Assembly (NCBI RefSeq): GCF_026339955.1
Contig: NZ_JAPEPW010000001.1
Coordinates: 7,523,001 to 7,587,000, forward strand
Length of the DNA: 64,000 bases
Direction of reading: 5' to 3'
Source of the DNA: Streptomyces sp. NBC_01549
GTDB lineage: Bacteria; Actinomycetota; Actinomycetes; Streptomycetales; Streptomycetaceae
The position numbers were made by a program, and so were the translations under genes. The notes under the pieces were generated by a model. The model was not told the DNA's origin and made no database searches. It worked only from the letters and a program-made list of their open reading frames with translations. Positions 27,254-36,255 of the stretch are shown piece by piece. Within the stretch, counting starts at the first letter, position 1. Each line of letters opens with the position of its first letter.

Positions 27254-27629
27254 CTGTCGGACGGCCAAGAAGACGGGGTCGGTGAGCCACTCGCCGTGCG
27301 CCGGGGGACGACCGGGTTGGAGACGGGGGACGGCCACGGCGGTTGTCGCGCGGTGCACGGGGTTGGGTTCACCTGAGTCGCTACTGAGGGCTTTCGCGCG
27401 ACCGGCGTGGACCCGCAGCGGCCGGTGTCCGAAGCGTGCGGGGGCGGTGGGGTCGGCAGCCGCCTCGGGCCGGTGCGGCAGCGAGAGCCGGTGCAGCAAG
27501 AGACAGCGACCGTTCCGTCCGTCGACGTCGTCCAGGACCTCGTCGATGGCTTCAAGTGCGTGCTGATCGGGTCGGGCGTTCGGACCGGAGTGTGTGCCAC
27601 ATGCCACCTGAAGCTGAAAGCCCCGCCGG
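27254..27629. other. 376 bases between two convergent genes, no clear gene
   Basis: A minus-strand stretch (about 27260-27560) has coding-like third positions and reads EVLDDVDGRNGRCLLLHRLS, but has no recognisable family and runs into the aminotransferase 3' end. It may be a decayed gene. No terminator hairpin is obvious. Confidence 0.4.
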
Positions 27630-28457
27630 CTACCGGTAGTCGCTGACAAGTGCGGCGAACATGTCGAGCATGCGCAGAGTCTCGGGCTCGGGCTGGGTCG
27701 GCAGCGAAAGTGCTACGTGGTCAGCTCCCGCCTCCGCGTAAGCGGCGATGAGTTCGGACCTGGCCGACACGGACGCCACTATCACCGGCTTGTCCCCGGC
27801 GACCTCGGCCAACCGGTTCAACTGGGACGGGACCCGGGCCGGGTGGCCCACCGAGTGCGGCATCCAGCCATCGCCGTGCGCCGCCACCCTGGCCAACGCC
27901 GCCTCGCCATCGCCACCAATGTAAATGGGCGGATGCGGGCGTTGCACCGGCTTGGGCCAAGAGAAAATCGGGTCGAAGCCAATGTGCTCGCCGTGGAACT
28001 CGGCCTTGTCCTTGCTCCAGATCTCCTTGATCGCGGCCAACTGTTCGTTCAGCAGCTTTCCCCGCGTGCGTGGATCCGTGCCGTGATTGCGCATCTCCTC
28101 ACGGCTCCAGCCCGTGCCCACGCCGAAGATCACCCGGCCGCCGGACACCACGTCCAGGCTGGCTACCTGCTTGGCGGTATGAATCACATCGCGCTGGACC
28201 AGCAGAGCTACTCCGGTTCCCAGCATCAAGTTGTCGGTCACCGCCGCGGCCGCCGTCAACGCGACGAATGGGTCGAGCGTGCGGTAATACACCCTGGGCA
28301 GCGCCCCGCCCCCGGGAAACGGCGTCTCTTGCTTCACTGCAACATGGCTGTGTTCGTGCAGGAAAAGCGAATCGAAAGCGCGCTCCTCCAACGCCTTGGC
28401 CAGCGGGGCAGGCCGAATGCCCTCGTCCGTCATGAACGTCGTGACACCGATCTTCAT
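27630..28457 (-). CDS. LLM class F420-dependent oxidoreductase
   Basis: 275 residues, TIM-barrel luciferase-like fold. The start MKIGVTTFMTDEGIRPAPLA is followed by FDSLFLHEHSHV and the cofactor-binding SGGRVIFGVGTGWSREEMRN. The F420 branch is favoured over FMN because of the TGVALLVQRDVIHTAKQVAS strand and the overall length, but sequence alone does not prove it. Such enzymes reduce or oxidise small molecules in the cytosol using F420H2. ATG 28457 is clear. It is followed by no gene in the same direction, so it is probably monocistronic. Substrate unknown. Confidence 0.85.
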   Translation of the reverse strand: MKIGVTTFMTDEGIRPAPLAKALEERAFDSLFLHEHSHVAVKQETPFPGGGALPRVYYRTLDPFVALTAAAAVTDNLMLGTGVALLVQRDVIHTAKQVASLDVVSGGRVIFGVGTGWSREEMRNHGTDPRTRGKLLNEQLAAIKEIWSKDKAEFHGEHIGFDPIFSWPKPVQRPHPPIYIGGDGEAALARVAAHGDGWMPHSVGHPARVPSQLNRLAEVAGDKPVIVASVSARSELIAAYAEAGADHVALSLPTQPEPETLRMLDMFAALVSDYR

Positions 28458-28600
28458 AACATTAGTGAACCACGCCCTCGGTGACCCTACCTTTTCATGA
28501 GCGGTTCAGGGTCAATACCTTGCGTTACGGCTACAGCGCGCGGTGGAGATTCACACCGATCGACCACCCGGAATTTCTATTAAAAGGACGCGAACCGGCG

Positions 28601-29034
28601 TCACCGAGCGCGACGGCACGGCAGGCCTCGATGGCCATTCGCGCCACGTCCCGGTTCGAGCGGGGGCGCGGTCGGCGAGGGTTCGTACCAGGTGGGCGGC
28701 GAGGTCGTCGGGGCGCGCGACACCATGTGCAGGGTGTAGATCGTCACGCCCGGAGCCTCGGCCGCCACCGCCCGGACGAACGGGCTCAGCAGTACCAGCG
28801 TCGCGTAGTCGGACGCGCTGATCGAGAGAGCGCACGTGTTCGTTCCCGGGTCGAATTCGGGGCGCTGCTCGATGGTCCGCTCGACCAGGCTGAGGATTTC
28901 CCGGACGGGTTCCACCAGCCGCTCCGCCTCAGCGCTGAGCGTGAACTCCATGCTGAGACCGAGCCGCCGGCCCGCGCGGTTGAGAGACCGACTTCATCCG
29001 CCTGTAGGGCGCCGCGTACCAGCAACTCGGCGGC
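28601..29034 (-). pseudogene. LysR regulator remnant
   Basis: Minus strand. A first piece (about 28985-29034) contains AAELLVRGALQADEV, the end of a LysR winged helix; then in another frame comes LSAEAERLVEPVREILSLVE, followed by CALSISASDYATLVLLSPFV and GVTIYTLHMVSRAP, the start of the LysR effector domain. After about 28710 the frame no longer fits. Both the DNA-binding start and most of the effector domain are gone. Confidence 0.6.
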
Positions 29035-29108
29035 CCGATCGTCCTGGTGTGTGGTCGCTCCTGAAGAGGTCGCTGGCCAACCTCGCGGAACACAGCCTCG
29101 ACCAGCTC

Positions 29109-29783
29109 TTACGACAGGGCCGTGAGCTCGGCTTTCTCCAACCAGTCGGTGTACCAGCGGGCGAACGTCACCGGCCTGCCGTCGTCGTCAAGCAGTGGGG
29201 CGAGGTCGACGTCGTCGACCCGGCAATCGGACCAGATCGTGCCTCGGTGGCAGCCGCTGATGATCAGCCACTCTCTTTGGGCGCAGCCCAGGTGGGAGAT
29301 CACGATCGCGCCGGCAGTGCGCTCCGGGGCGAACATGACGGCCTCCCACCGCTCATCCCACGCTTCGATGGCGTCGTCGAAGTCCTCGATGTCGTCGAAG
29401 TCCTCTTCCTCGGGACGTCGGGCAAGAACATCTTCGAGCAGCTCCGGGTCCGGACCCTGGTCAGGAAACGGCTCGGCAAGCCTCGACAGGTCAGCCAGGT
29501 CCGCGCCGTCGCCCTCCCAACGCCAACGACCCTGCACGCGCCGAACCGGGAACAGGCCGTACGCGGGGCCGGCGCCGCCCGCGCCGACGTGGAGCAGGAA
29601 GGCCCGGTACTCCTCCGGCAGCCGGACGCCCATCTGAGCCTCGAGTTCGGCAAGTTCGCCCTGGGTGAGCGGATCCTCCACGACCCACTTGTGCCCCAAC
29701 GCACCGAAGACCTTGCCGGCCGCAGGGCCTGCACCAGCCGCCTCACCCCGCTGGCGTACGCCCACCCACCACTGATCAGTCAT
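29109..29783 (-). CDS. SMI1/KNR4 family protein
   Basis: 224 residues, acidic, cytosolic. The SMI1/KNR4 signature is clear: PLTQGELAELEAQMGVRLPE, then YRAFLLHVGAGGAGPAYGLF, and the later WLIISGCHRGTIWSD strand. An Asp/Glu-rich run lies in the middle (PEEEDFDDIEDFDDAIEAWD). Single-domain SMI1 proteins often neutralise secreted toxins in contact-dependent competition, but no toxin or secretion gene is adjacent. An alternative is a housekeeping binding role. The gene stands alone, with a LysR scrap downstream and 242 bases before the next gene on the other strand. Confidence 0.82.
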   Translation of the reverse strand: MTDQWWVGVRQRGEAAGAGPAAGKVFGALGHKWVVEDPLTQGELAELEAQMGVRLPEEYRAFLLHVGAGGAGPAYGLFPVRRVQGRWRWEGDGADLADLSRLAEPFPDQGPDPELLEDVLARRPEEEDFDDIEDFDDAIEAWDERWEAVMFAPERTAGAIVISHLGCAQREWLIISGCHRGTIWSDCRVDDVDLAPLLDDDGRPVTFARWYTDWLEKAELTALS

Positions 29784-30025
29784 GCACAGACCGTATGTGC
29801 CGCCACCGACACCCGGGGAGCGGGGCCCACTGCTACCGCGGGAACAGCATTAAGGATCTCTAGAGGACTTTGCGCCGCAGGAGCTGCGACTTCGGGGGGC
29901 ACTTCATCCTGCGGTATCGCCAACCCAAACCCCTTTCGGGCACCGTCGAAACGATGGCAAGAGCGACGGCGCGCAGCCGATAGTGATGTCCTTTCCGGCG
30001 ACCGGTTCAGACATGGGGGAATGAC

Positions 30026-30397
30026 ATGCGCAGAATCTTCCGCGGCGTCGCCGCGTCGGCGATCGCGGCGACCGCCGTCGTGGCGATCGGCGGCGCGGCG
30101 CAGGCGAAGCCTGCCGAAGGCGACTGGAATGGTTGCCCGTACGGGGCCGTCTGCATCTGGGGCCAGGACCGCAACCCGTACCTCGACCCCCACCCGACCA
30201 ACGTGTACTGGAGCTACGGCGCCCACAACCTGAGCAACCAGTATGGCGACCACTACGTCTTCAACAACCAGTACGGCGGTGCCAGCATGAGCCTGTGCAC
30301 CGCCTACAACGGCGTCGGCTGCCATGTGGCGCTCGAGGTGCAGGAAATCGGGAGCTTCAACCTGACGCCCTATAACTCGGTGACCCTCAACCGGTAG
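30026..30397 (+). CDS. Secreted peptidase-inhibitor I36 family protein
   Basis: 123 residues with a Sec signal (MRRIFRGVAASAIAATAVVA, cut near AQA-KP at residue 27). The mature part of about 96 residues has four cysteines, in GCPYGAVCIW, MSLCTA and VGCHVA, able to form two disulfides. The pattern matches the I36 family typified by the streptomycete metalloprotease inhibitor SMPI: a beta-gamma-crystallin-like fold that blocks thermolysin-type proteases outside the cell. ATG 30026 is preceded by GGGGGA at about 30014. It is monocistronic and lies upstream of a MITE-like element. Confidence 0.8.
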   Translation: MRRIFRGVAASAIAATAVVAIGGAAQAKPAEGDWNGCPYGAVCIWGQDRNPYLDPHPTNVYWSYGAHNLSNQYGDHYVFNNQYGGASMSLCTAYNGVGCHVALEVQEIGSFNLTPYNSVTLNR

Positions 30398-30538
30398 CCC
30401 ATTCACTGCCCGGGGACCGCACTCGGAACCGCGAACGACGGTGGCGAACGCTCGCGTCGAAGGCATCGCCCACCCCTGGACCGTGGACGGACCAGCCTCC
30501 TCTGTCGTCGTGGCGAGGCTGTGTCCTACTGAATGCCA

Positions 30539-30808
30539 CCACGGCAGGTGCCACCCAGGAGCGCCATTGCCTGACCTGCGCGTGACGTCTTTCGTGGACA
30601 TGCCCTCCGCGGTGCGTCTGGCGACGTAGTCCCTGGTCCGCGGGCCGCGTTGCATGCGGACCACGGACGATGGTGCAGAAGGCGCTGTTGGCATGCCGGT
30701 CTCCGTTGGCCAACGCTCGGTCTGCCCCTGAGCCTGGCTACGTCCCGGGGGACACAGCTCGAATCCGCGGGTCAGACAATGGCGCTCCGGGGGTGGCACC
30801 TGCCGTGG
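30539..30808. mobile_element. 270-bp MITE-like element with about 42-bp terminal inverted repeats
   Basis: The left end at 30539-30580 begins CCACGGCAGGTGCCACCC. The reverse complement of the right end (30766-30808) begins with the same 18 bases; then, after a small indel, both share GGAGCGCCATTG, CTGACC and GCG. Matching stops sharply inside and outside. The interior of about 185 bases has no convincing reading frame. This is the form of a non-autonomous transposable element or of an IS whose transposase was deleted. No target duplication is obvious. The right end lies 42 bp before the histidine-kinase start, so the insertion probably changed its promoter. Confidence 0.72.
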
Positions 30809-30850
30809 CGAGATGATGCCCGACCCGGCCACCGACCCTACGGTGATGGC

Positions 30851-32080
30851 ATGACGGTACTCAACAGCTGGAGGCGGCAACGGCGATCCGGGAACCGCGC
30901 GGTCGACGCCCTGGGCGTGGCTGTGCTGTGCGTGCTGTCGGTCGTGGCTGCCTCGGTCGACCCGCACGAGCACGAGTTCGTGTTGCGCTGGTCCGCCGTG
31001 GTGCTGGCTATTGTGGGCTGCTCCGCGCTGATCTGGCGACGGCGCCACCCGTTCGGCGTACTGGTCGTCGCCGTTGGCTGCGGGGTGGTTTTTCAGGTGC
31101 TCGGGTTCCGGGAGAGCCCGCTGGTGGCAAGCCCGGTTCTGGTGTCCGTCTACAACGTGGCCGTGCTGACCGACCGGCGCACTGCCTGGACCGCGGCAGC
31201 TGTATCGGCTGCCGTCATGGTGGGCGCTGTCGCGGTGTGGTCCTCGAATTCGTGGCTGGACCCGGACAAGGCTGCGATGCTGGCCTGGACGGCCCTGCCG
31301 GCCGCCGTCGGGGACGGGCTGCGCTCGCGGCGCGCCTATGTGGCGGCCGTGGAGGAACGGGCGGAGCAGGCCGAGCGTACTCGCGAGCAGGAAGCACAGC
31401 AGCGAGTGGCAGCCGAACGTGTTCGGATCGCACGCGAGCTGCACGACATCGTCGCGCACCACATCGCCTTGATCAACGCCCAGGCAGGCGTCGCCGTTCA
31501 TCTGTTGGACCAGCGCCCGGAACAGATCCTGACGGCGTTGGAGAACATCCGGGACACCAGCCGCTCCGCGCTGGACGAACTACGGGTGACGGTAGGACTG
31601 CTGCGGCAGTCCGACGAGCCGGTGGCGCCCCGCGACCCGATGCCGGGCCTTGCGCAGGTACCAGCACTTCTGGCGTCGTTCGAACGCGCCGGACTGGCCG
31701 TGAGCCACATGCGGCGGGGCACCACCGAACCGCTGGAGCCGGCGGTCGAACTGGCCGCGTACCGCATCGTGCAGGAGTCCTTGACCAATGTGCGCAAGCA
31801 CGCCGGGGCCGACCATGCCCGGCTCTGCCTGCACTACGACCGTGAACGGCTGACGATCACCGTCGAGGACGACGGGTGCGCCGGACCGCACCATCCTCGC
31901 CCGGGGGCCGGTCACGGGCTGATCGGGATGCGTGAGCGGGCTACCACGATCGGGGGCACGCTGCATGCGGGACCGCGCCCCGAGGGCGGGTTCACCGTGA
32001 CCGCCGAACTGCCGCTGCGCCCCAGCCCGGCGCGGGATCGGAGACATGAGGATGACGATTCGCGTACTGCTTGCCGATGA
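30851..32080 (+). CDS. NarL-type two-component sensor histidine kinase
   Basis: 409 residues from ATG 30851. Four or five membrane helices occupy residues about 18-155 (ALGVAVLCVLSVVAA, VVLAIVGCSALIW, FGVLVVAVGCGVVFQVLGF). A short linker leads to the HisKA_3 dimerisation box RIARELHDIVAHHIALINAQ with the phospho-His near residue 198, then an HATPase at about 290-395 (AAYRIVQESLTNVRKHAG, DDGCAG, GHGLIGMRERATTIGGTLHA). The signal is probably sensed in or at the membrane. It overlaps the response regulator gene by 35 bases, so the two are cotranscribed. A MITE-like element lies immediately upstream. Confidence 0.92.
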   Translation: MTVLNSWRRQRRSGNRAVDALGVAVLCVLSVVAASVDPHEHEFVLRWSAVVLAIVGCSALIWRRRHPFGVLVVAVGCGVVFQVLGFRESPLVASPVLVSVYNVAVLTDRRTAWTAAAVSAAVMVGAVAVWSSNSWLDPDKAAMLAWTALPAAVGDGLRSRRAYVAAVEERAEQAERTREQEAQQRVAAERVRIARELHDIVAHHIALINAQAGVAVHLLDQRPEQILTALENIRDTSRSALDELRVTVGLLRQSDEPVAPRDPMPGLAQVPALLASFERAGLAVSHMRRGTTEPLEPAVELAAYRIVQESLTNVRKHAGADHARLCLHYDRERLTITVEDDGCAGPHHPRPGAGHGLIGMRERATTIGGTLHAGPRPEGGFTVTAELPLRPSPARDRRHEDDDSRTACR

Positions 32081-32735
32081 CCAGGCCCTGCTGCGGGGGA
32101 CCTTCCGCATGCTGTTCGACGCCACGGAAGACATGGAGACCGTGGCCGAGGCGTCCAACGGCCGCGAGGCAGTCGAGCTGGCCGGTGCGCAGCGCCCCGA
32201 TGTGGTCCTGATGGACATCCGCATGCCGGAGATGGACGGCCTCGAGGCGACACGGCTCATCACGGAGTCTGAGGACCTCGCAGAGGTGAAGGTGCTCATC
32301 CTGACCACCTTCGAAGATGACGAGCACGTCGCCGACGCACTGCGAGCGGGTGCGAGCGGCTTTCTCGGCAAGGGTGCACGACCCGAGGAGCTCCTCGATG
32401 CCGTCCGCACGGTCGCAGACGGCGAGGCGCTGCTGTCCCCGTCAGCGACGCGCGCGCTGATCACTCGTTTTCTGGCCCAGCCGGATCCATGCCCGGCGGC
32501 CGTGCACGAGCGGCTGGAGAGCTTGACACCGAGGGAACGCGACGTCACGAGCCTGGTCGCACTGGGTCTGTCCAACGACGAGATCGCCGAGCGCCTGTTC
32601 GTCAGCCCGCTGACCGCCAAGACCCACATCAACCGGGCCATGACCAAGCTGGCAGCTCGTGACCGCGCCCAGCTCGTGGTCATCGCCTACCAGTGCGGGC
32701 TGGTCAGTCCGGCTACGGAACCAGAGCCCGCATAG
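32046..32735 (+). CDS. LuxR/NarL-type response regulator
   Basis: 229 residues. Receiver domain at 5-120: VLLADDQALLRGTFRMLF with the acidic pair, phospho-Asp57 in PDVVLMDIRMPEM, Thr in LTTF and Lys in FLGKGARPEEL. The DNA-binding LuxR domain is at about 160-225 (LTPRERDVTSLVALGLSNDE, SPLTAKTHINRAMTKL). It is the cognate regulator of the overlapping kinase. The start could be ATG 32046 or ATG 32052. It ends 147 bp before the zinc-finger gene, a possible target or partner. Confidence 0.93.
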   Translation: MRMTIRVLLADDQALLRGTFRMLFDATEDMETVAEASNGREAVELAGAQRPDVVLMDIRMPEMDGLEATRLITESEDLAEVKVLILTTFEDDEHVADALRAGASGFLGKGARPEELLDAVRTVADGEALLSPSATRALITRFLAQPDPCPAAVHERLESLTPRERDVTSLVALGLSNDEIAERLFVSPLTAKTHINRAMTKLAARDRAQLVVIAYQCGLVSPATEPEPA

Positions 32736-32882
32736 TCGTCGGCACGGTGCGTCCCTCTCCTGTCCCGGCCGTAGGCCGACGTACCGCATACCGCAGCCGT
32801 GGTAGCCGGAAGTCGCTGCGTGGGGACGACGCGCTGAGGGCCGCTCCTGGGAGAAGGTGAAACCCTGAACGGAGGTTTCGCC

Positions 32883-33260
32883 ATGACCGAAGCCCACTGC
32901 CTGACCAAGAAGTCCGACGAGAACACGGCCGTCGAGGAATGCCGGACGATCCGTGAACTTCTGGCCCGAAACGAACGCGAGTCCCTCGCACCCGATGAGG
33001 CAAGTGCGGTGCGGGCTCACCTGGCTACCTGCACCACGTGCCGAGACGAGTGCGATCGTCTCGCAGTCGTGCCCGCACACCTGTCTCTTCTGCGCGACGC
33101 CCTGGCCTGCGGCAGAGGCCGAAACGCGCGGACACACCCGGCCAACGGACCTGACTGCGGCCACGCGTTCCCTCGTCACCGCAGGCCACACCGGTCGGCC
33201 CCGACCAGGCAGCTCACGCTGTCTCAATGGGTCAACAGGACCACGTCGCACATCAGGTGA
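32883..33260 (+). CDS. Zinc-finger (anti-sigma type, zf-HC2) protein
   Basis: 125 residues with a good ribosome site (GGAGG before ATG 32883). Residues about 18-60 form the zf-HC2/ZAS fold found in anti-sigma factors: VEECRTIRELLARNERESLA then VRAHLATCTTCRDECDRL, with the His-x3-Cys-x2-Cys site. The C-terminal half (after about residue 75) is Arg/His rich and does not look like a folded domain or membrane anchor, so a frameshift near 33115 is possible. No sigma-factor gene is adjacent; the two-component pair lies upstream. It may sequester a sigma factor or sense redox state. Confidence 0.65.
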   Translation: MTEAHCLTKKSDENTAVEECRTIRELLARNERESLAPDEASAVRAHLATCTTCRDECDRLAVVPAHLSLLRDALACGRGRNARTHPANGPDCGHAFPRHRRPHRSAPTRQLTLSQWVNRTTSHIR

Positions 33261-33621
33261 GCGGACCTCGCGGATGTGAGGACATGCCTGGGGCGGAACG
33301 GCAAGGAGGCCTATTGAGTGGCTGCGCCGGACCCCTCGGCCGGCTCGCGGCGACTGGAGCCGACACCAGTCGGACGACCGCCTTCTCCCCGCTGTCCTGC
33401 GCGGCCGACTGGACCAGAACCGCTTCCGTTCGCTGCCCGCTGCCCGCCGTCTGCTGTTGGGCTCGTTCGGGGCCTCCTGCCAGGTCCCCTCGGCGGGGTG
33501 GGACGGCTGCCCGGACACCCTCGGGCAGCACCCCCAGCGCGCGGGCGCCGATCCACCCGGCTCGGACGCCGCCGCCTGCTGGGCTTCGCCCAGCTCTCGG
33601 CGGCGAACGATGCGTCGTGCC
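33261..33621. other. 361 bases without a convincing gene
   Basis: Open frames exist on both strands, but all are Pro/Arg/Ala rich without a recognisable domain or ribosome site. Probably decayed DNA between the zinc-finger gene and the MarR 3' end. Confidence 0.4.
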
Positions 33622-34128
33622 CTATTCGGCCCAGGGCTGGAAGCCCGTGCGGAGAACGGCTGCCAGGGATGCGTGCAGTCGGGCTGCCTCGTCGCCGCCG
33701 AAGTTGTCCTCGAACTGGGCTTGCACGGCCTTTCACAGGGGTAGCGCCGCTTTCCTTCGGGAGATGCCGTCCGGTGTGATGGTGGCGATCCGTGCGCGGC
33801 GGTCGGCTGCCGACGGCTCGATGGTCACCAGGCCCTCGCGCGCGAGGGGCTTGAGGTTCGAGGCCATCGTGGTGCGGTCCATGGCGATCGTGTCGGCGAG
33901 GTTGGTGATCGTCATCTCTCCGTGAGCGCGGAGCTGCTGCAGGATGCTGAACTGCGTGGCACGAAGACCGACCGGGGCGAGGGCCTTGTCGTAGGTCGCT
34001 CCGAGGTAAGGAGCTGCGCCTGAAGATCGCCGGAGCGGACGGTACGTCCACCACGGCGGCAGTGAAAACCCTCGTCCGCGCCCATGCCCACGGCGCGGAC
34101 GACTGGTGGGCATGGGCCATGTCCGCAC
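33622..34128 (-). pseudogene. MarR family regulator with premature stop
   Basis: The winged helix is clear: LRATQFSILQQLRAHGEMTI, TNLADTIAMDRTTMASNLKP, then ADRRARIATITPDGISRRKA. After AALPL a TGA (33733-33735) interrupts the frame where MarR proteins usually have Trp (TGG). The same frame continues KAVQAQFEDNFGGDEAARLH and ends at TAG 33622-33624, so about 36 residues of the dimer helix are lost. The N-terminus (before YLGATYDKAL) is also unusual. It diverges from, and slightly overlaps, an EamA exporter gene, its probable target. Confidence 0.75.
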
Positions 34129-35057
34129 GCATCACCTCTCCCCGCTTCCTCGCCCTGGTCGGCACCGTTGTGCTCTGGGCTTCGGCGTTTCCCGCCATCC
34201 GGGTGGGTATCGACTGCCTGGGAGTGGCGGCGCTGTCACTCCTGCGGCTCCTGATCGCCGCCGTCGCGTTGCTCGCCGTGGCACCCTTCGCGAAGGTACG
34301 GCTGCCGCGACGCGGCGATCCGCCGCTGATCACTCTGTGCGGGGCCACCGGCATGACCGCGTACCAAGTCCTGCTCAACTGGGGCGAAGTGCATGTAGAG
34401 GCCGGGACCGCGAGTCTGCTGATCGCGATCGCCCCCGTCTTCAGCGTGCTGCTGGGGAGTCTTTTCCTCGATGAGCGGCTCACCCGCAGCATCGTCATCG
34501 GCAGCGTCGTCGGCCTGACCGGCGCGGCCGTCGTCAGCCTGGCCGAGGGCACCAGCGGGTTCTCCGTCGCGGCCCTCGTCATCCTGGCGCCAGCCCTGGT
34601 CCAAGGGGTGTACCACTTCGCGAGCAAGCCCCTGCTGCGCCACCGCACAGGTCTGGAGGTCGCCACATACGCGATGGTCGCGGGTACGGTCTTCGCACTG
34701 CCCCTGGTCCCCGCCGCCTGGCAAGCGGCCGTCCACGCCCCGGCCGCCGCCGCCTACCTGGGCCTGCTGCCGTCCGCTCTCGGCTTCGTCATCTGGGCCT
34801 ACGCGGTTGCCCGGCTGCCACTGGCGGTCTCCACCGCGGCCCTGTACCTGGTGCCGCCGGTGGCACTGGTCGTCTCCTTCGTCTGGCTGGCGGAGGTACC
34901 CCGTCCCATCGCACTGGTCGGCGGAGCCATAAGTGTCGCGAGCGTGATCCTGATCAGCCGGCACAAGCAGAGCCACAGTCCCACCGACGTCCCCGCCGTG
35001 GACGGGGCCGAGCCTGCCGCCCAGCAGGCGGCCACCCTGCCGGCACCGTCACGGTGA
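34119..35057 (+). CDS. EamA/DMT family exporter
   Basis: 312 residues with ten hydrophobic segments in two EamA repeats of five. First repeat: FLALVGTVVLWASAFPAIRV and ASLLIAIAPVFSVLLGSLFL; second: GFSVAALVILAPALVQGVYH and STAALYLVPPVALVVSFVWL. These drug/metabolite transporters export metabolites or amino acids across the cytoplasmic membrane. The hydrophilic C-terminal tail of about 40 residues is unremarkable. ATG 34119 overlaps the divergent MarR start region. The MarR repressor is probably its controller and is damaged, so the gene may be derepressed. The LysR gene follows after 72 bp. Confidence 0.87.
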   Translation: MSARITSPRFLALVGTVVLWASAFPAIRVGIDCLGVAALSLLRLLIAAVALLAVAPFAKVRLPRRGDPPLITLCGATGMTAYQVLLNWGEVHVEAGTASLLIAIAPVFSVLLGSLFLDERLTRSIVIGSVVGLTGAAVVSLAEGTSGFSVAALVILAPALVQGVYHFASKPLLRHRTGLEVATYAMVAGTVFALPLVPAAWQAAVHAPAAAAYLGLLPSALGFVIWAYAVARLPLAVSTAALYLVPPVALVVSFVWLAEVPRPIALVGGAISVASVILISRHKQSHSPTDVPAVDGAEPAAQQAATLPAPSR

Positions 35058-35129
35058 AAGCGCGCGCCGCACCGGGGCGCCCCTGCGTTCCCGGACGCCT
35101 CCGACCCCGATTCGAGCAAGGAGCCGCTG

Positions 35130-36156
35130 GTGCTTGACGTACGCCGCCTGCGCATCCTCCAACACCTGGCCGCCTATGGAACCGTCGCGGCCACGGCGGA
35201 TGCGCTGCATCTGACGGCACCGGCTGTATCCCAGCATCTCGCCGCCCTGCAGAAGGAGGCCGGCACGCCCGTCGTCGAGAAGCACGGTCGCACGCTGCGT
35301 CTGACCGCCGCTGGGGAACTCCTGGTGGCCCACACCGAGGTCATCCTGGCAGAGCTCGCGGCAGCCGAGTCCGGCCTGGCCGCGCTGCAGAGCGGCCGCC
35401 GAGGCACGGTACGGATCAGCGCCTTCGCCTCCGCCGCCCGCACCCTTGTTCCGCCCGTGTTCAAACGTCTCGCCGACCCCGACCCCGACCCCGACCCGGA
35501 CCCCGACCCTGGCGCTGACAGCCATGCCGGTTTCTCTCGGACGGGATCTCTCGCTGCGGCTCTCCGTTCAGGAGCCCGACGAAGCCCTCGACGAGCTCCA
35601 CAAACGCTCCACCGACCTCGCCCTGGTACACAGCTACAGCGTGCTGCCACGCAGTGTCCCCGCCGTGTGGGAGCAAACAGTCCTGATGGAAGAACCGGTC
35701 CTCCTCGCCCTGCACCCCGACCGGGCCGCAGTGGAGGGACTCGCCGCCGGGAAGCCCGCGGACCTGTCCCGTCTGGCGCATCTGCCGTGGCTGACCCCCG
35801 GCCCGGAGACCTCCTGCTACGAGATGATCCAGCGGGCTTGCGGCGCGGCCGGTTTCGTCCCGGACATCCGGGCCTCCAGCAGTGATTTCTCCGTGCTGAC
35901 GGCTCTGGCCGCCGTCGACGCGGGCGCCGTCCTGGTCCCCCGTATGGCTCTGCCGGACAACACAGCGCCCCTCAGCCTCCACCCCCTGGTCCGTCCCGTG
36001 TCCCGGACCGTCTTCACGGTCAGCCGCGCGGGCACCGGCAAGCACCCCGACCTTCGGGCCGTGCTGGACCTGCTGCACGAGACGGCCACGGCGCTCGACG
36101 ACAGGGACGGCAGCCGACGCGACGGGGCGTCAGCTGCCTCGCGCCGTCCGTCGTGA
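35130..36156 (+). pseudogene. LysR regulator frameshifted at a GACCCC repeat
   Basis: GTG 35130 follows AAGGAG. The first frame gives a normal winged helix (VRRLRILQHLAAYGTVAATA, LHLTAPAVSQHLAALQKEAG) and enters the effector domain (GTVRISAFASAARTLVPPVF KRLA). Then come six GACCCN units (35475-35510) coding DPDPDP. The rest of the domain lies in another frame: GRDLSLRLSVQEPDEALDEL through AVDAGAVLVPRMALPDN to the stop at 36156. The repeat appears inserted where other LysR proteins have a few residues, and the frame is lost in or just after it. Nearest genes are the EamA exporter and the molybdenum hydroxylase. Confidence 0.78.
35475..35510. repeat. GACCCC hexamer repeat, six units
   Basis: Six tandem hexamers: four GACCCC, one GACCCG, one GACCCT. 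They lie inside the LysR gene exactly where the reading frame is lost. Confidence 0.9.
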
Positions 36157-36255
36157 TGCCAGGACGCCGGGAACCCGGCCGCCCCACGCAACCTTGAAGA
36201 GCGCTGACCCCTCATACCAAGGGAACCCGCCCGGGTACGCGGAGAGGAGCGCCTG

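Noticed and set aside
33311..34666. A 451-codon minus-strand frame
   Set aside because: It covers parts of the MarR and EamA genes antisense or out of frame and shows no domain.
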